Below, in pieces: positions 21,812 to 32,145 of a DNA stretch of 64,000 nucleotides. The notes beneath the pieces were generated by a model. It was not told the DNA's origin and searched no databases. It was given only the letters and a program-made list of their open reading frames with translations. Numbering within the stretch: the first letter of the stretch is position 1; every line of letters begins with the position of its first letter. Source of the stretch: Microbacteriaceae bacterium PS02067 (GTDB lineage Bacteria; Actinomycetota; Actinomycetes; Actinomycetales; Microbacteriaceae); NCBI GenBank assembly GCA_029960085.1, contig JASCPG010000001.1:62001-126000 (forward strand), written 5' to 3'. The translations under genes and the position numbers were made by a program.

Positions 21812-22753
21812 CTACGTCTCGGTCGTGGTGGCCGGTCCCAGCAGGGCCCAACCCTCCGTGATCACTCGACCATACAGCAGGTCCGGGTCGAGCCTGCGCA
21901 GCTCCTCGGCGAGGCACTCGCGCAGGGTGCGACGGGGGAGGACGATGTCGTGCTCCGGCTGTCCGGGCTGCGTGAGCGCTGCGTCGATGTCGTTGCTGCG
22001 CTCGAGCAGGATGTCACCGTTCGCGCGGGTCAGACGCACGCGCTGGATGCCGTGCTCCCACTCCTCAGGCGCCGAATAGCGCCACACGACGGGAACGTCG
22101 AGCTTCAACCGGAGCCACGCCGCCAGAAGCCCCGTCGACGGAGAGCTGCCCGCGCCGACGACTTCGACGGCCGTGACCGGCTCGTACGGGGGCTGGTCGA
22201 GCACGGCGGCGAGCTGCTCGCGCCAATGCGTCAGACGCGTCCACGCGAGGTCCGTGTCGCCCGGCGCGTACGACGTGCCGAGCTGCGAGAGGCGATCCTT
22301 CGTGAACGGCTTCGTCGAGGCATCCGTGATCCGGCGCTGCGCCATGCGGCCGACGTCGGACGCCGATGGCACCGCCGGCGGGTAGTTCGGCCACCAGGCG
22401 ACGACGGGCGCGTCAGGGAGCAGGAGGCCCGTGATGAGCCCCTCCTGGTTGTCCGCCGCGGGACCATGGGCACGCAGCACGATGACCTCGCTCGCCCCGG
22501 CGTCGCCGCCCACGCGGATCTGGGCATCGAGCTTCGCGTCGCCCTCCGGGTTCGCGATCAGCACGATGACGCGCATCGGGTGTTCGCGCGAAGCGTCGTT
22601 CGCGGCCTCGATCGCCTCTTCGTGCAGGCCGTGTGTCGTCACGATGACGAGGGTGAGCACGCGTCCGAGCGCGACGGCTCCGCCCTCCTCGCGCACGCTC
22701 ACGAGGGAGCGGGCGATCTTCGAGACGGTGGTGTCGGGCAAATCGACGATCAC
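21812..22753 (-). CDS. opcA: Glucose-6-phosphate dehydrogenase assembly protein OpcA
   Basis: 313-aa actinobacterial/cyanobacterial protein needed for full activity or assembly of Zwf. Recognisable by its start (MIVDLPDTTVSKIARSLV), TLVIVTTHG, LPDAPVVAWWP and the C-terminal LAEELRRLDPD. It has no catalytic motif. The ATG overlaps the zwf stop by four bases (ATGA), which fits co-production with its partner. Confidence 0.94.
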   Translation of the reverse strand: MIVDLPDTTVSKIARSLVSVREEGGAVALGRVLTLVIVTTHGLHEEAIEAANDASREHPMRVIVLIANPEGDAKLDAQIRVGGDAGASEVIVLRAHGPAADNQEGLITGLLLPDAPVVAWWPNYPPAVPSASDVGRMAQRRITDASTKPFTKDRLSQLGTSYAPGDTDLAWTRLTHWREQLAAVLDQPPYEPVTAVEVVGAGSSPSTGLLAAWLRLKLDVPVVWRYSAPEEWEHGIQRVRLTRANGDILLERSNDIDAALTQPGQPEHDIVLPRRTLRECLAEELRRLDPDLLYGRVITEGWALLGPATTTET

Positions 22754-24300
22754 GGGCGCCTCCAGACGCGGCCGTCACGGGCCAAGAGCTCATCGGCGGA
22801 GGGGGGACCCCACGAGCCGGGGGAGTACTGCTCGAGCGGACCGCCGAGCTGTGCCCAGTACTGTTCGACGGGGTCGAGGATCTTCCAGGAGAGCTCGACC
22901 TCCTCGTGACGGGGGAACAGCGGCGGGTCGCCGAGGAGGACATCGAGGATGAGTCGTTCGTACGCCTCGGGGCTCGACTCGGTGAATGCGTGGCCGTAGC
23001 CGAAGTCCATCGTCACGTCGCGCACTTCGTTGCCTGCGCCGGGCACCTTGGATCCGAAGCGGATCGTGACGCCCTCATCGGGTTGCACGCGGATCACGAG
23101 GGCGTTCTGGCCGAGCTCGTGTGTCTGGTTGCGCTGGAAGAGCATCTGGGGTGCCCGCTTGAAGACGAGCGCGATCTCGGTGACGCGGCGGCCGAGCCGC
23201 TTGCCGGTGCGCAGGTAGAACGGCACGCCCGCCCAGCGGCGCGTGGCGATCTCGAGCTTCACCGCGGCGTACGTCTCGGTCGTCGAGTCGGGGTTCATCC
23301 CGTCCTCCGCGAGGAAGCCGGTCACCTCCTCGCCGCCCTGCCAGCCGCCCGCGTACTGTCCGCGCGCCGTGGCGGTGGTGAGGTCGTCCGGAAGGCGTAC
23401 GGTGGACAGCACCTTCTCCTTCTCGGCGCGCAGATCCGACGCCGACATGGAGATGGGCTCTTCCATCGCCGTGAGCGCCAGCAGCTGCAGCAGGTGGTTC
23501 TGGATGACGTCGCGCGCGGCGCCGATGCCGTCGTAGTAGCCGGCACGCCCGCCGACGCCGATGTCCTCGGCCATCGTGATCTGCACGTGGTCGACGTAGT
23601 TCGAGTTCCAGATGGGCTCGTACAGCTCGTTCGCGAAGCGCAGCGCCAGGATGTTCTGGACCGTCTCCTTGCCGAGGTAGTGGTCGATCCGGAAGATCGA
23701 ATCCGCCGGGAACGCGACCTCGAGCGCCGCGTTCAGCTCCCGCGCCGTCTGCAGGTCGGAGCCGAAGGGCTTCTCGATGACGACGCGGCGCCAGGCATCC
23801 GGGTTCGTGGACTTGTCGTCGACAAGGCCCGACTGCTTGAGCTGCTTCGCGACGATCGGGAAGTCGCGCGGCGGGATCGACAGGTAGAACGCGTGATTGC
23901 CCATCGTCCCGCGTTCGACGTCGAGCTTCTCGATCGTCTCGCGCAGGCGGCGGAAGGCGTCGTCGTCGCCGAACTCACCGGAGACGAAGCGGATGCCTTG
24001 GAGCAGCTGCCGCCACGTCTCCTCGCGGAACGGCGTGCGTGCGTACTGGCTCACCGAGTCGTGCACGACCTGCGCGAAGTCCTGGTCCTCCCAGTCGCGC
24101 CGGGCGAAGCCGACGAGGGCGAACCCGGGCGGCAGGAGGCCGCGGTTGGCGAGGTCGTACACGGCGGGCATGAGCTTCTTGCGGGACAGGTCGCCCGTCA
24201 CGCCGAAGATCACGAGGGCACTCGGCCCGGCGATCCGATTCAGGCGACGGTCTTCACTGTCACGCAGCGGGTTGTTCCCGCGCGAGATCTCCACGGTCAT
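22750..24300 (-). CDS. zwf: Glucose-6-phosphate 1-dehydrogenase
   Basis: 516-aa NADP-linked enzyme that opens the oxidative pentose-phosphate pathway. The coenzyme fingerprint IFGVTGDLSRKKLMPA (about residues 31-46) and the active-site signature RIDHYLGKETVQN with its Lys and His are intact; FRIDHYLGKE is preceded by the EKPFGSD substrate motif. The ATG at 24300 is 12 bases downstream of the pgi stop. Downstream, opcA overlaps by four bases. Confidence 0.97.
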   Translation of the reverse strand: MTVEISRGNNPLRDSEDRRLNRIAGPSALVIFGVTGDLSRKKLMPAVYDLANRGLLPPGFALVGFARRDWEDQDFAQVVHDSVSQYARTPFREETWRQLLQGIRFVSGEFGDDDAFRRLRETIEKLDVERGTMGNHAFYLSIPPRDFPIVAKQLKQSGLVDDKSTNPDAWRRVVIEKPFGSDLQTARELNAALEVAFPADSIFRIDHYLGKETVQNILALRFANELYEPIWNSNYVDHVQITMAEDIGVGGRAGYYDGIGAARDVIQNHLLQLLALTAMEEPISMSASDLRAEKEKVLSTVRLPDDLTTATARGQYAGGWQGGEEVTGFLAEDGMNPDSTTETYAAVKLEIATRRWAGVPFYLRTGKRLGRRVTEIALVFKRAPQMLFQRNQTHELGQNALVIRVQPDEGVTIRFGSKVPGAGNEVRDVTMDFGYGHAFTESSPEAYERLILDVLLGDPPLFPRHEEVELSWKILDPVEQYWAQLGGPLEQYSPGSWGPPSADELLARDGRVWRRP

Positions 24301-24312
24301 GGAATGGTGCTC

Positions 24313-25965
24313 CTACTGGGCGGCTTCGAACAGCGCCAGGACGTCGGACTGCGGGTCGGTGAGCGTCAGCGTCACGACCGGGCGTCCGTGGGCGGTGAGG
24401 ACGGCCGCGTCACCGGCGGCCTGCGCCGCGATGAGCTGGCCGAAGGTGAACGGGCGGCCGGGGATCTCGAGGTCGACCTCATCCGATCCGATGATCTGGA
24501 GGAAGACGCCCTCGGCGGGTCCACCCTTGTGGTACTGGCCCGTCGAGTGGAGGAACCGCGGGCCCCAGCCGAACGTCGTCGGGCGTCCGCTGTCGGCGGC
24601 GATGAGCTCTCGGAGGCCAGCGAGCTGCGGCAGCTCCACGCGGTCGACGTAGGCCTGGATGGCGACGTAGCCGGTGTCACCGAGGCGGCCGCGCAGCGCC
24701 GCCAGCACGCCCTCGAGGGTCTTCGTCTCGATGAGGGCGTCATCGGAGGCGCGCACCTCGACCGACCCCGCGCGGAACGCGGGCTCGCCGATCACCGGGC
24801 GTGAGTCGAGCAGTTCCCGGGTCGCCTGCTTGGCGGATTCGACGTCGGGCTGATCGAACGGGTTGATCCCGAGGAGGCGGCCCGCGATCGCCGTCGCATA
24901 CTCCCACACCACGAACTGCGCGCCGAGCGATCCGCTGATGAGGATCTCACCGGGGTGCTGCTCGATCAGTCGGAAGTGCACGGCGTCGTCGACGAGGCGC
25001 ACGAGCTGCATGTCGGCGGGGGTCCGCTCGACGTCCGCCTCGGGCGAGAGCGGCTCCAGGACGACCGGCAGGATACCGCTGCCCTCCTTGCCGGTCGACT
25101 CCGCGACGAGCTGCTCGATCCAGTCGGGAAGCCCGACGATGTGGGTGCCGTCGCTGATGAGGCCGAGCTTGTCACGGCGCACACCGTCCGCCGTGCCCGC
25201 GATGGCCGCGGCGAGGACCAGCGCGGGGTTCCGCGGGTCGTCGATGGCGACCTCGAGCAGCGTGGCATCCGCCTCGTCGAGGATCTCGGTGATCGGGACC
25301 CCGGCGAGGCCCGTCGGCACGAGGCCGAACGCGGTCAGTGCGGAGTAGCGTCCGCCGACGTTCGGGTCGGCGTTGAAGACACGGTATCCGGCAGCACGCG
25401 CGGATTCGTCGAGGGGCGAGCCCGGGTCCGTGACGACGACGATGCGCTCGGCGGGGTCGATCCCGAGATCGCGCCACGCGGCCTCGAAGGCGCGCCGCGC
25501 GGAGTCGGTCTCCACCGTGGATCCCGACTTCGACGACACGACGAGAACGGTCTCGTCGAGGCCTCCCGCGGTCGTCCCCTCGTCGTCGATGATCTCCCCG
25601 CCGTCGATCGCGGCCAGGACCTGGCCGGGCGCGGTCGAGTCGAGGATGACGAGAGGAACCCCCGCAGTCGCGGCGATCACTTCCGGCGCGAGTGACGAAC
25701 CGCCCATGCCGGCGAGGACGACCCGCGTGATGCCGCGCGCGACGAGATCCGCGCGCAGCGCCTCGATCTCGCGGACGAGCGGCCGCGACACCGAGACGGC
25801 GTCGACCCAGCCGAGACGTCGTGAGGCCTCGGCGGCTGCCGCCGGGCCCCACAGATCCGCGTCGCCGGCGGTGATCCCGCTGGCGACGAGGTCGTCCACG
25901 AGCCGCGGGAGCGTCGCGTCGACGACGTCCTCGGCGCGGCCCGAGACGTGGATCTCGAAGCTCAC
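24313..25965 (-). CDS. pgi: Glucose-6-phosphate isomerase
   Basis: 550-aa isomerase of glucose-6-phosphate and fructose-6-phosphate, of the form found beside transaldolase in actinobacteria. Phosphate-binding motifs [11 protein letters not shown] and [16 protein letters not shown], the [31 protein letters not shown] region (split across two conserved blocks) and the C-terminal [16 protein letters not shown] are visible. In some relatives this domain is fused to transaldolase; here the two are separate genes overlapping by four bases (GTGA at 25962-25965). GTG start. Confidence 0.95.
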   Translation of the reverse strand: MSFEIHVSGRAEDVVDATLPRLVDDLVASGITAGDADLWGPAAAAEASRRLGWVDAVSVSRPLVREIEALRADLVARGITRVVLAGMGGSSLAPEVIAATAGVPLVILDSTAPGQVLAAIDGGEIIDDEGTTAGGLDETVLVVSSKSGSTVETDSARRAFEAAWRDLGIDPAERIVVVTDPGSPLDESARAAGYRVFNADPNVGGRYSALTAFGLVPTGLAGVPITEILDEADATLLEVAIDDPRNPALVLAAAIAGTADGVRRDKLGLISDGTHIVGLPDWIEQLVAESTGKEGSGILPVVLEPLSPEADVERTPADMQLVRLVDDAVHFRLIEQHPGEILISGSLGAQFVVWEYATAIAGRLLGINPFDQPDVESAKQATRELLDSRPVIGEPAFRAGSVEVRASDDALIETKTLEGVLAALRGRLGDTGYVAIQAYVDRVELPQLAGLRELIAADSGRPTTFGWGPRFLHSTGQYHKGGPAEGVFLQIIGSDEVDLEIPGRPFTFGQLIAAQAAGDAAVLTAHGRPVVTLTLTDPQSDVLALFEAAQ

Positions 25966-27086
25966 CGGGCGATCTCCGGAGCGTCCGCGAGCGCCGTCGC
26001 GACGGTCTGCTTGAGGTCCTGCCACGATGCGATGAACTTCGCGACGCCTTCGTCTTCGAGGAGCTGCGTCACGTCGGCGATGTCGACGCCGAGCTCGGCG
26101 AGCTGCGCGAACACGAGGCGTGCGTCCTCGTAGCCGCCCGTGATGGTGTCACCCGTGATCACGCCGTGGTCGAAGGTCGCCTCGAGGGTCTTCTCGGGCA
26201 TCGTGTTGACGGTGCCCGGGGCGACGAGCTCCGTGACGTACAGCGTGTCCGGCAGCGCCGGGTCCTTGACGCCCGTCGACGCCCACAGCGGACGCTGGAC
26301 GTTCGCGCCGGCCGCGACGAGCTCCTGCGCGCGCGGGGCCGCGAACGTCTTCTCGAACAGCTCGTAGGCGAGGCGGGCGTTCGCGACGCCGGCCTTCGAC
26401 TTCAGAGCCTCGGCCTGCTCGCTCTCGTAGGCCGAGAGACGCTTGTCGACCTCGGTGTCCACGCGGGAGACGAAGAACGACGCGACGGAGTGGATCGTCG
26501 AGAGGTCGATGCCGTCGGCCTTCGCGCGCTCGAGGCCGGCGAGGTAGGCGTCGATGACCTCCGCGTAGCGCTCGAGGGAGAAGATCAGCGTCACGTTGAC
26601 GGAGATGCCCGCGCCGATCACCTCGGTGATCGCGGGGAGGCCGGCCTTGGTCGCCGGGATCTTGATGAGGGCGTTGGGGCGGTCGACGCTCGCCCACAGC
26701 TTCTTCGCCTCGGCGACGGTCGCCTCGGTGTCGTGCGCGAGGTCGGGGGAGACCTCGATCGAGACGCGGCCGTCGACGCCGCCCGTGGCGTCGAAGACGC
26801 CGCGGAAGATGTCGGCGGCGTCACGGACGTCGTCGGTCGTGAGCGAGAAGATCGCGTCGTCGACATCGGCACCGCGCCGCGCGAGCACGGCGATGCGGCC
26901 GCTGTACGAGTCGTCGCTCGCGCCGCCGATCGCGGCCTGGAAGATCGACGGGTTGGTCGTCACGCCCGTGACGTTGCGGGTCTCGATCAGCTCGGCGAGG
27001 TTGCCGGAGTTGATGCGTGCGCGGGACAGGTCGTCGAGCCAGATGCTGACGCCCGCGGCGGCGAGGTCCTGGGTGGGGGTGCTCAT
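25962..27086 (-). CDS. tal: Transaldolase
   Basis: 374-aa TIM-barrel enzyme of the non-oxidative pentose-phosphate branch. [12 protein letters not shown] near residue 47, the Schiff-base Lys in [12 protein letters not shown] and the [12 protein letters not shown] motif identify the actinobacterial-type transaldolase. The ATG at 27086 overlaps the tkt stop by four bases (ATGA), and the stop overlaps the pgi GTG by four, so translation is coupled through the cluster. Confidence 0.96.
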   Translation of the reverse strand: MSTPTQDLAAAGVSIWLDDLSRARINSGNLAELIETRNVTGVTTNPSIFQAAIGGASDDSYSGRIAVLARRGADVDDAIFSLTTDDVRDAADIFRGVFDATGGVDGRVSIEVSPDLAHDTEATVAEAKKLWASVDRPNALIKIPATKAGLPAITEVIGAGISVNVTLIFSLERYAEVIDAYLAGLERAKADGIDLSTIHSVASFFVSRVDTEVDKRLSAYESEQAEALKSKAGVANARLAYELFEKTFAAPRAQELVAAGANVQRPLWASTGVKDPALPDTLYVTELVAPGTVNTMPEKTLEATFDHGVITGDTITGGYEDARLVFAQLAELGVDIADVTQLLEDEGVAKFIASWQDLKQTVATALADAPEIAR

Positions 27087-29161
27087 GCGTTCTCCTTGAC
27101 GGTTGCGCGGGCCGCGTCGACGACCGCGTCGGCGGTGATGCCGAACTTCTCGAACAGGGTCTTGTAGTCGGCGGAAGCGCCGAAGTGGTCGATGCCGACG
27201 GTGCGGCCACGGTCGCCGACGAGTCCGCGCCACAGTGGCGTCGACCCGGCCTCGACCGAGACGCGCGCCGTGACCGATGCCGGGAGGACCGACTCACGGT
27301 ACTCGGCGCTCTGCTCGGCGAACCACTCGAGCGACGGGGCCGAGACGACACGCGCCTGGATGCCCTCGGCGGCGAGCGTCTCGCGCGCCGCGACGGCGAG
27401 CTGAACCTCGGAGCCGGTGGCGATGAGGATCACGTCGGGCGTGCCGCCCTCGGCGTCGATGAGCACATACGCGCCCTTCGCGACACCGTCGGTCGTGGCG
27501 AAGCCGTCCTCGCCGCGCGGGAACACGGGGATGTTCTGGCGCGTGAGCGCGATCCCGACGGGGCCGCCCGAGGTGCGCCGCACGATCTCGAGCCAGGCGG
27601 CCGACGTCTCGTTGGCATCCGCGGGCCGGACGACCGTGAAGTTCGGGATCAGGCGCAGCGTCGACAGCTGCTCGATCGGCTGGTGGGTGGGTCCGTCCTC
27701 ACCGAGCGCGACGGAGTCGTGCGTCCACACGAACACCGACGGGATGTCCATGAGCGCCGCGAGGCGCACCGGCGGGCGCATGTAGTCGCTGAAGATCAGG
27801 AACGTGCCGCCGAACGGGCGGGTCGGGCCGTGGAGCTTGATGCCGTTGACGATGGCGCCCATGGCGTGCTCGCGGATGCCGAAGTGCAGCACACGTCCGT
27901 ACGGGTCGCCCGACCACTCGTGCGTCGACCACTCGGCCGGGATGAAGCTCTTGGCATCCTTGATCGTCGTGAGGTTCGACTCGGCGAGGTCCGCCGACCC
28001 GCCCCACAGCTCGGGGAGCTGCGCGGCGAGGGCGTTGATGACCTGCCCCGACGCGGCACGCGTCGAGACGTCCTTGCCGGACTCGAACGTCGGTGCGGAG
28101 AGGTCCTCGGGGAGGGCCCCCGCCTCGAGGCGGTCGAGGAGCGCCTTGCGCTCGGGGTTCGCGGCGGCCCACGCGTCGAAGTCCGCCTGCCATGCCGTGC
28201 GCGCCTGGGCGGCCCGCTCGGCGAGAGCGCGCGTGTGGGCGATCACGTCGTCCGCGACGACGAACGACTTCTCCGGGTCGAACCCGAGGACCCTCTTCGT
28301 CGCGGCGAGCTCGTCCGCGCCCAACGCGGAACCGTGGATCTTGCCCGTGTTCTGCTTGCCGGGGCTCGGCCAGCCGATGATCGTCTTCAGGATGATGAGA
28401 GACGGCTTCGAGGTCTCGCCCTTGGCCGCCTCGATCGCGGCGTAGAGTTCGGCGGCGTCCTCGACGTACTGACCGGTCTTCTTCCAGTCGACGGTCTGGA
28501 CCTGCCAGCCGTAGGCCTCGTAGCGCTTCGCGACGTCTTCCGTGAACGCGACGTTCGTGTCGTCCTCGATCGAGATCTGGTTCGAGTCGTAGATCGCGAT
28601 CAGGTTGCCGAGCTCCTGGTGGCCCGCGAGGCTGGATGCCTCGGACGTCACGCCCTCCTGCAGGTCGCCGTCACCCGCGATGACATACACGAAGTGGTCG
28701 AACGGGGACGTGCCCGCCGCGGCCTCCGGGTCGAACAGGCCGCGCTCGTAGCGGGCCGCGTACGCGAAGCCCACGGCGGAGGCGAGACCCTGGCCGAGCG
28801 GGCCCGTCGTGATCTCGACACCCTTGGTGTGGCCGTACTCGGGGTGGCCCGGCGTGAGGGATCCCCACGTGCGCAGCGCTTCGAGGTCGGACAGCTCGAG
28901 GCCGAACCCGCCGAGGTACAGCTGCACGTACTGCGTCAGCGACGAGTGCCCCGCCGAAAGGATGAAGCGGTCGCGGCCGAGCCAATCCGTGTCCGCCGGG
29001 TCGTGGCGCAGCACACGCTGGTACAGCAGATAGGCCGCCGGAGCCAGGCTCATCGCGGTGCCGGGGTGGCCGTTTCCGACCTTCTCCACGGCATCCGCTG
29101 CCAGCACGCGGGCGGTGTCCACCGCGCGCCGATCGATCTCATCCCATACCAGCTCAGACAC
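27083..29161 (-). CDS. tkt: Transketolase
   Basis: 692-aa thiamine-diphosphate enzyme that moves two-carbon units in the pentose-phosphate pathway. Visible motifs: [13 protein letters not shown] (substrate His), the ThDP-binding block from [13 protein letters not shown] to [13 protein letters not shown], and the C-terminal pyrimidine domain ([20 protein letters not shown]). GTG start at 29161, preceded by GAAAGGCGACC as RBS; the frame is open further up into the promoter region. It is first in the six-gene operon. TATGCT on this strand (29258-29263) is a plausible -10. Confidence 0.97.
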   Translation of the reverse strand: MSELVWDEIDRRAVDTARVLAADAVEKVGNGHPGTAMSLAPAAYLLYQRVLRHDPADTDWLGRDRFILSAGHSSLTQYVQLYLGGFGLELSDLEALRTWGSLTPGHPEYGHTKGVEITTGPLGQGLASAVGFAYAARYERGLFDPEAAAGTSPFDHFVYVIAGDGDLQEGVTSEASSLAGHQELGNLIAIYDSNQISIEDDTNVAFTEDVAKRYEAYGWQVQTVDWKKTGQYVEDAAELYAAIEAAKGETSKPSLIILKTIIGWPSPGKQNTGKIHGSALGADELAATKRVLGFDPEKSFVVADDVIAHTRALAERAAQARTAWQADFDAWAAANPERKALLDRLEAGALPEDLSAPTFESGKDVSTRAASGQVINALAAQLPELWGGSADLAESNLTTIKDAKSFIPAEWSTHEWSGDPYGRVLHFGIREHAMGAIVNGIKLHGPTRPFGGTFLIFSDYMRPPVRLAALMDIPSVFVWTHDSVALGEDGPTHQPIEQLSTLRLIPNFTVVRPADANETSAAWLEIVRRTSGGPVGIALTRQNIPVFPRGEDGFATTDGVAKGAYVLIDAEGGTPDVILIATGSEVQLAVAARETLAAEGIQARVVSAPSLEWFAEQSAEYRESVLPASVTARVSVEAGSTPLWRGLVGDRGRTVGIDHFGASADYKTLFEKFGITADAVVDAARATVKENA

Positions 29162-29257
29162 TCGGTCGCCTTTCGAGAGTGAAGCGCTCGGGCCGCTCGC
29201 GTAGCCTCTCGAATGAGGCCGATCGGGGGGAGCGACGCGACGCGCGCGTATGTCTTC

Positions 29258-29263
29258 AGCATA
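29258..29263 (-). promoter_or_regulatory. Probable -10 of the pentose-phosphate operon
   Basis: TATGCT on the minus strand, about 95 bases upstream of the tkt GTG. I see no good -35, so this is tentative. The 239-base divergent gap also holds the ctaB promoter. Confidence 0.3.
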
Positions 29264-29363
29264 GCGAAATCGCATGCCACGGGGGCCATGTGCGGCGGTG
29301 TGTGACAAATAGTGTTACCGCTCACAACAAATGGCCGGCCCGCGGCCTCTTCCGGCCATGTCG

Positions 29364-29369
29364 TAGACT
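29364..29369 (+). promoter_or_regulatory. -10 element of ctaB
   Basis: TAGACT 31 bases before the ctaB ATG, giving a short leader of about 25 bases with the RBS GCGGGAGCG. Confidence 0.45.
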
Positions 29370-29400
29370 TGTCGCGACTTTGCGGACAGCGGCGGGAGCG

Positions 29401-30327
29401 ATGGACATCACGACGATGCAGGGGAGCGTAGAGACCACCTCCCGACCCGGTTTCTCGCGAACCCTGAAGGCGTACATCGCCCTGACGAAGCCGCGCGTGC
29501 TCGAACTCCTCCTCGTCACGACCGTCCCGGTCATGATCCTCGCGCACGGCGGTGTGCCGAACCTGTGGCTCGTGCTCGCGACCGTCATCGGCGGTGCCAT
29601 GAGCGCGGGATCCGCGGCGGCGTTCAACATGTACCTCGACCGCGATATCGACGCGCACATGCATCGCACGGAGAAGCGCCCGATCGTGACCGGCGAGGTC
29701 TCGCCGCGGGCCGCGCTCGTGTTCGCGTGGGCGCTCGCGGTGGCATCCACCTTCTGGCTCTGCGTCACGACGAACTGGCTCGCCGCCGCGCTCAGCGTCG
29801 CCGCGATCTTCTTCTACGTCGTGATCTACACGATCATCCTGAAGCGTCGCACCGAGCAGAACATCGTGTGGGGCGGCATCGCCGGATGCTTCCCCGTCCT
29901 CATCGGATGGACCGCCGTCACGGGCTCGCTCGCCTGGACGCCGTTCATCCTGTTCCTCCTCGTGTTCCTGTGGACGCCGCCGCACTACTGGCCGCTCTCG
30001 ATGAAGTACAAGGGCGACTATCAGGAGGCCGACATCCCGATGCTCGGCGCGACGCGCGACGGGCTGCAGGTCGGGCTCCAGGTCATCCTCTACGCGTGGG
30101 CGACGGTCGCCTCGTCGCTGCTGCTCATCCCGGTCGCGGGCATGGGTCTGGTCTACAGCGTGTCGGCGGTCGTGCTCGGCGGTTGGTTCATCGTGGAGTC
30201 GCACGTGCTGTACAACCGTGCCGTGCGCGGTGAGCAGATCCGACCGATGCGCGTCTTCCACGCCTCGATCACCTATCTCACGCTCCTGTTCGTCGCCATC
30301 GCGGTCGATCCGCTGCTGAACTTCTGA
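29401..30327 (+). CDS. ctaB: Protohaem IX farnesyltransferase (haem O synthase)
   Basis: 308-aa UbiA-family membrane enzyme that attaches the farnesyl chain to haem B, giving haem O for terminal oxidases. The aspartate motif is in [20 protein letters not shown] and the second conserved loop in [14 protein letters not shown]; about nine membrane segments surround them, with [11 protein letters not shown] between. The ATG at 29401 follows the TAGACT promoter and GGGAG RBS; the open frame upstream is in the divergent promoter region. ctaA lies just beyond a small membrane gene on the opposite strand. Confidence 0.95.
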   Translation: MDITTMQGSVETTSRPGFSRTLKAYIALTKPRVLELLLVTTVPVMILAHGGVPNLWLVLATVIGGAMSAGSAAAFNMYLDRDIDAHMHRTEKRPIVTGEVSPRAALVFAWALAVASTFWLCVTTNWLAAALSVAAIFFYVVIYTIILKRRTEQNIVWGGIAGCFPVLIGWTAVTGSLAWTPFILFLLVFLWTPPHYWPLSMKYKGDYQEADIPMLGATRDGLQVGLQVILYAWATVASSLLLIPVAGMGLVYSVSAVVLGGWFIVESHVLYNRAVRGEQIRPMRVFHASITYLTLLFVAIAVDPLLNF

Positions 30328-30360
30328 CGCCGGGCCGTCGAGCCCCGGCCGCGACGAATC

Positions 30361-30398
30361 GGGGGCCCGTCGATCTCCGATGGAGACGACGGACCCCC
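30361..30398. terminator. Hairpin between ctaB and the convergent small membrane gene
   Basis: GGGGGCCCGTCG pairs with CGACGGACCCCC with one C-A mismatch, and the inner TCTCC/GGAGA extends the stem. It lies in the 91-base gap between two convergent genes and could serve both. Confidence 0.6.
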
Positions 30399-30418
30399 GT
30401 TCAGTGCGACGGTTCCGC

Positions 30419-30844
30419 TCAGGCGCGAGGCGTCTCGGATTCGGTGACCGGTGCGGCCTCGACGATGTCGACGCTCTCCACGGTGTCGGCGGTCTTCGCG
30501 CTCTCTGCGGCTTCGACGACCGCGGGCTCCGCGGCGACGACGACATCCTCTTCCCACACAGGCGACTCGACGACGTCGGCCTGGGCCGGAGCGAGCGATG
30601 CGAGGGCGCCCACCGTGAGCGCGAGGGCGAACCCGATGAGGCCGATCCCCGTGAGGATCGCGCCGGCGACGGCCCAGATCTGACCCACGTAGACATCCGA
30701 GGTCGTCGCCGTGTTGCTCGTGAGCCCGGCATCCATCGACGCGAGCTTCGTGATCAGCAGATAGGCGCCGCCGGCGGTCGCGACGGCGGACCCGCCCACG
30801 AGCACCCAGAACGGGGTGCTGCGGTTGAGGCGGTGAGTGGACAT
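30419..30844 (-). CDS. Small membrane protein with acidic tail, 141 aa
   Basis: Two membrane segments (about residues 12-32 and 53-80) are joined by a short loop, and the last 50 residues form an Ala/Glu/Val-rich acidic tail that is probably cytoplasmic and disordered. Similar proteins in Microbacteriaceae sit at this place between ctaB and ctaA, which suggests a link with haem or oxidase assembly, but I know of no function. It lies 82 bases after the start region of ctaA's stop and has its own spacing. Confidence 0.75.
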   Translation of the reverse strand: MSTHRLNRSTPFWVLVGGSAVATAGGAYLLITKLASMDAGLTSNTATTSDVYVGQIWAVAGAILTGIGLIGFALALTVGALASLAPAQADVVESPVWEEDVVVAAEPAVVEAAESAKTADTVESVDIVEAAPVTESETPRA

Positions 30845-30926
30845 TCGGACTCCTTCGATCGTGCCGGTGCGTGCGCAACGGCCCTTCGACTATCGGGGTG
30901 GCGCCCCGGAGGGAGCGATGATCTCC

Positions 30927-31895
30927 CTATGAGCCGGCTGTGGAACCGCCGTCGGTGGTGAGAACGGCCAGGGGAGCCTTCAGGTACAGGACGACCGCGG
31001 TCATCGCGGCCACGAGGCATACGGCGAGCACCATGTGGATGTTGACGAGTGCGATGGGCAGGCCGGTGCGGGCCTGCCACAGGCCGATGACGATCTGGAC
31101 GAGTTCGACCGCGAGCAGGAGGCCCGTCCACAGCGGGAGGCGCAGGATCTTCGGCATCCGCAGCGATCCGACGAAGATGAGGACGCTCAGAGCGAAGAGG
31201 ACGTAGGCGGGCCAGCTGTGCACGTGCTGCCAGAAGATCGGATCCAGCCCGTTTCGCGCGGCCTCGTCGTCGCCGGCGTGCGGGCCGGATCCGGTGAGGA
31301 GGATGCCGATGGACACCGTCACCACGAGGACCGCGCTCGTCACGTGCACGAGGATCGCGTATCGCGTCGGCACGCCCAGGCGCCGCGGGCCGGGCGCCGC
31401 GTAGACGCGCACGACGTAGGCGGCGCCGAGTGCGACGAGCGCGGCGGAGATGAAGAAGTGGATGCCGACGAGGCTCGGCGGCAGGTGGAGCCACACGATC
31501 ACCCCGCCCACGACGGCCTGCAGGATGATCCCGATGCCGACCGCGAGGGTCAGGCGCGGGAGCTCCGGCCGCGTCTTCCACAGTCGCACGACGGACAGGA
31601 AGGCGAGGAGCGCGACCACGACGAGCACGCCCGTGAGCGTGCGGTTGCCGAACTCGATCAGGCCGTGGACGCCGAGGGGAGCGGTCGGTACGAGCGAGCC
31701 CTCCGTGCAGTACGGCCAGGTCTCGCAGCCCATGCCGGAGCCCGTCAGCCGCACGAGGCCTCCCGTGGCGACGATCACGATGTTGGTGATCAACACGAGC
31801 CAGGCGAGCACTCGCGTATAGCGCGTGATGCGGTCCGGCAGGAGGGTGCTCGCGATGGACGGGTGGGACGCCACGGAGGTGGGCGCGTCGGACAT
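30927..31895 (-). CDS. ctaA: Haem A synthase (COX15/CtaA family)
   Basis: 322-aa membrane enzyme that oxidises haem O to haem A for aa3-type cytochrome oxidase. Eight hydrophobic segments in two four-helix halves, an outer-face Cys pair in GMGCETWPYC, and His ligands in GVHGLIEFGNRTL, VGIHFFIS, WQHVHSWPAY and ALVNIHMV. The ATG at 31895 follows a GGAGGCGACAGCC RBS; the longer open frame upstream is Arg/Pro/Thr-rich and unlike the family. Divergent from the suf operon. Confidence 0.94.
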   Translation of the reverse strand: MSDAPTSVASHPSIASTLLPDRITRYTRVLAWLVLITNIVIVATGGLVRLTGSGMGCETWPYCTEGSLVPTAPLGVHGLIEFGNRTLTGVLVVVALLAFLSVVRLWKTRPELPRLTLAVGIGIILQAVVGGVIVWLHLPPSLVGIHFFISAALVALGAAYVVRVYAAPGPRRLGVPTRYAILVHVTSAVLVVTVSIGILLTGSGPHAGDDEAARNGLDPIFWQHVHSWPAYVLFALSVLIFVGSLRMPKILRLPLWTGLLLAVELVQIVIGLWQARTGLPIALVNIHMVLAVCLVAAMTAVVLYLKAPLAVLTTDGGSTAGS

Positions 31896-32145
31896 GGCTG
31901 TCGCCTCCTGAGGATGCGCCCGGCGGGCGCAGGCCGCGCCCGCGTCGGGCGTTGCCTGTAGGATTGGGGTGTGGGTCGGGTCGCTCCGCAAGGGCGATGG
32001 ACCACTCACAGTCTAGGCGCGCGACGCGCGCGACGAACGAAGACGCAGACGGCCCAGAACAGCGGCATCCCACCCCTCGCCAACTCCCGAGGGGAGGGGG
32101 GTGCCGGAGCGGATGACACCGCGTGGGCGCGAAGGAGGCAAGGCC

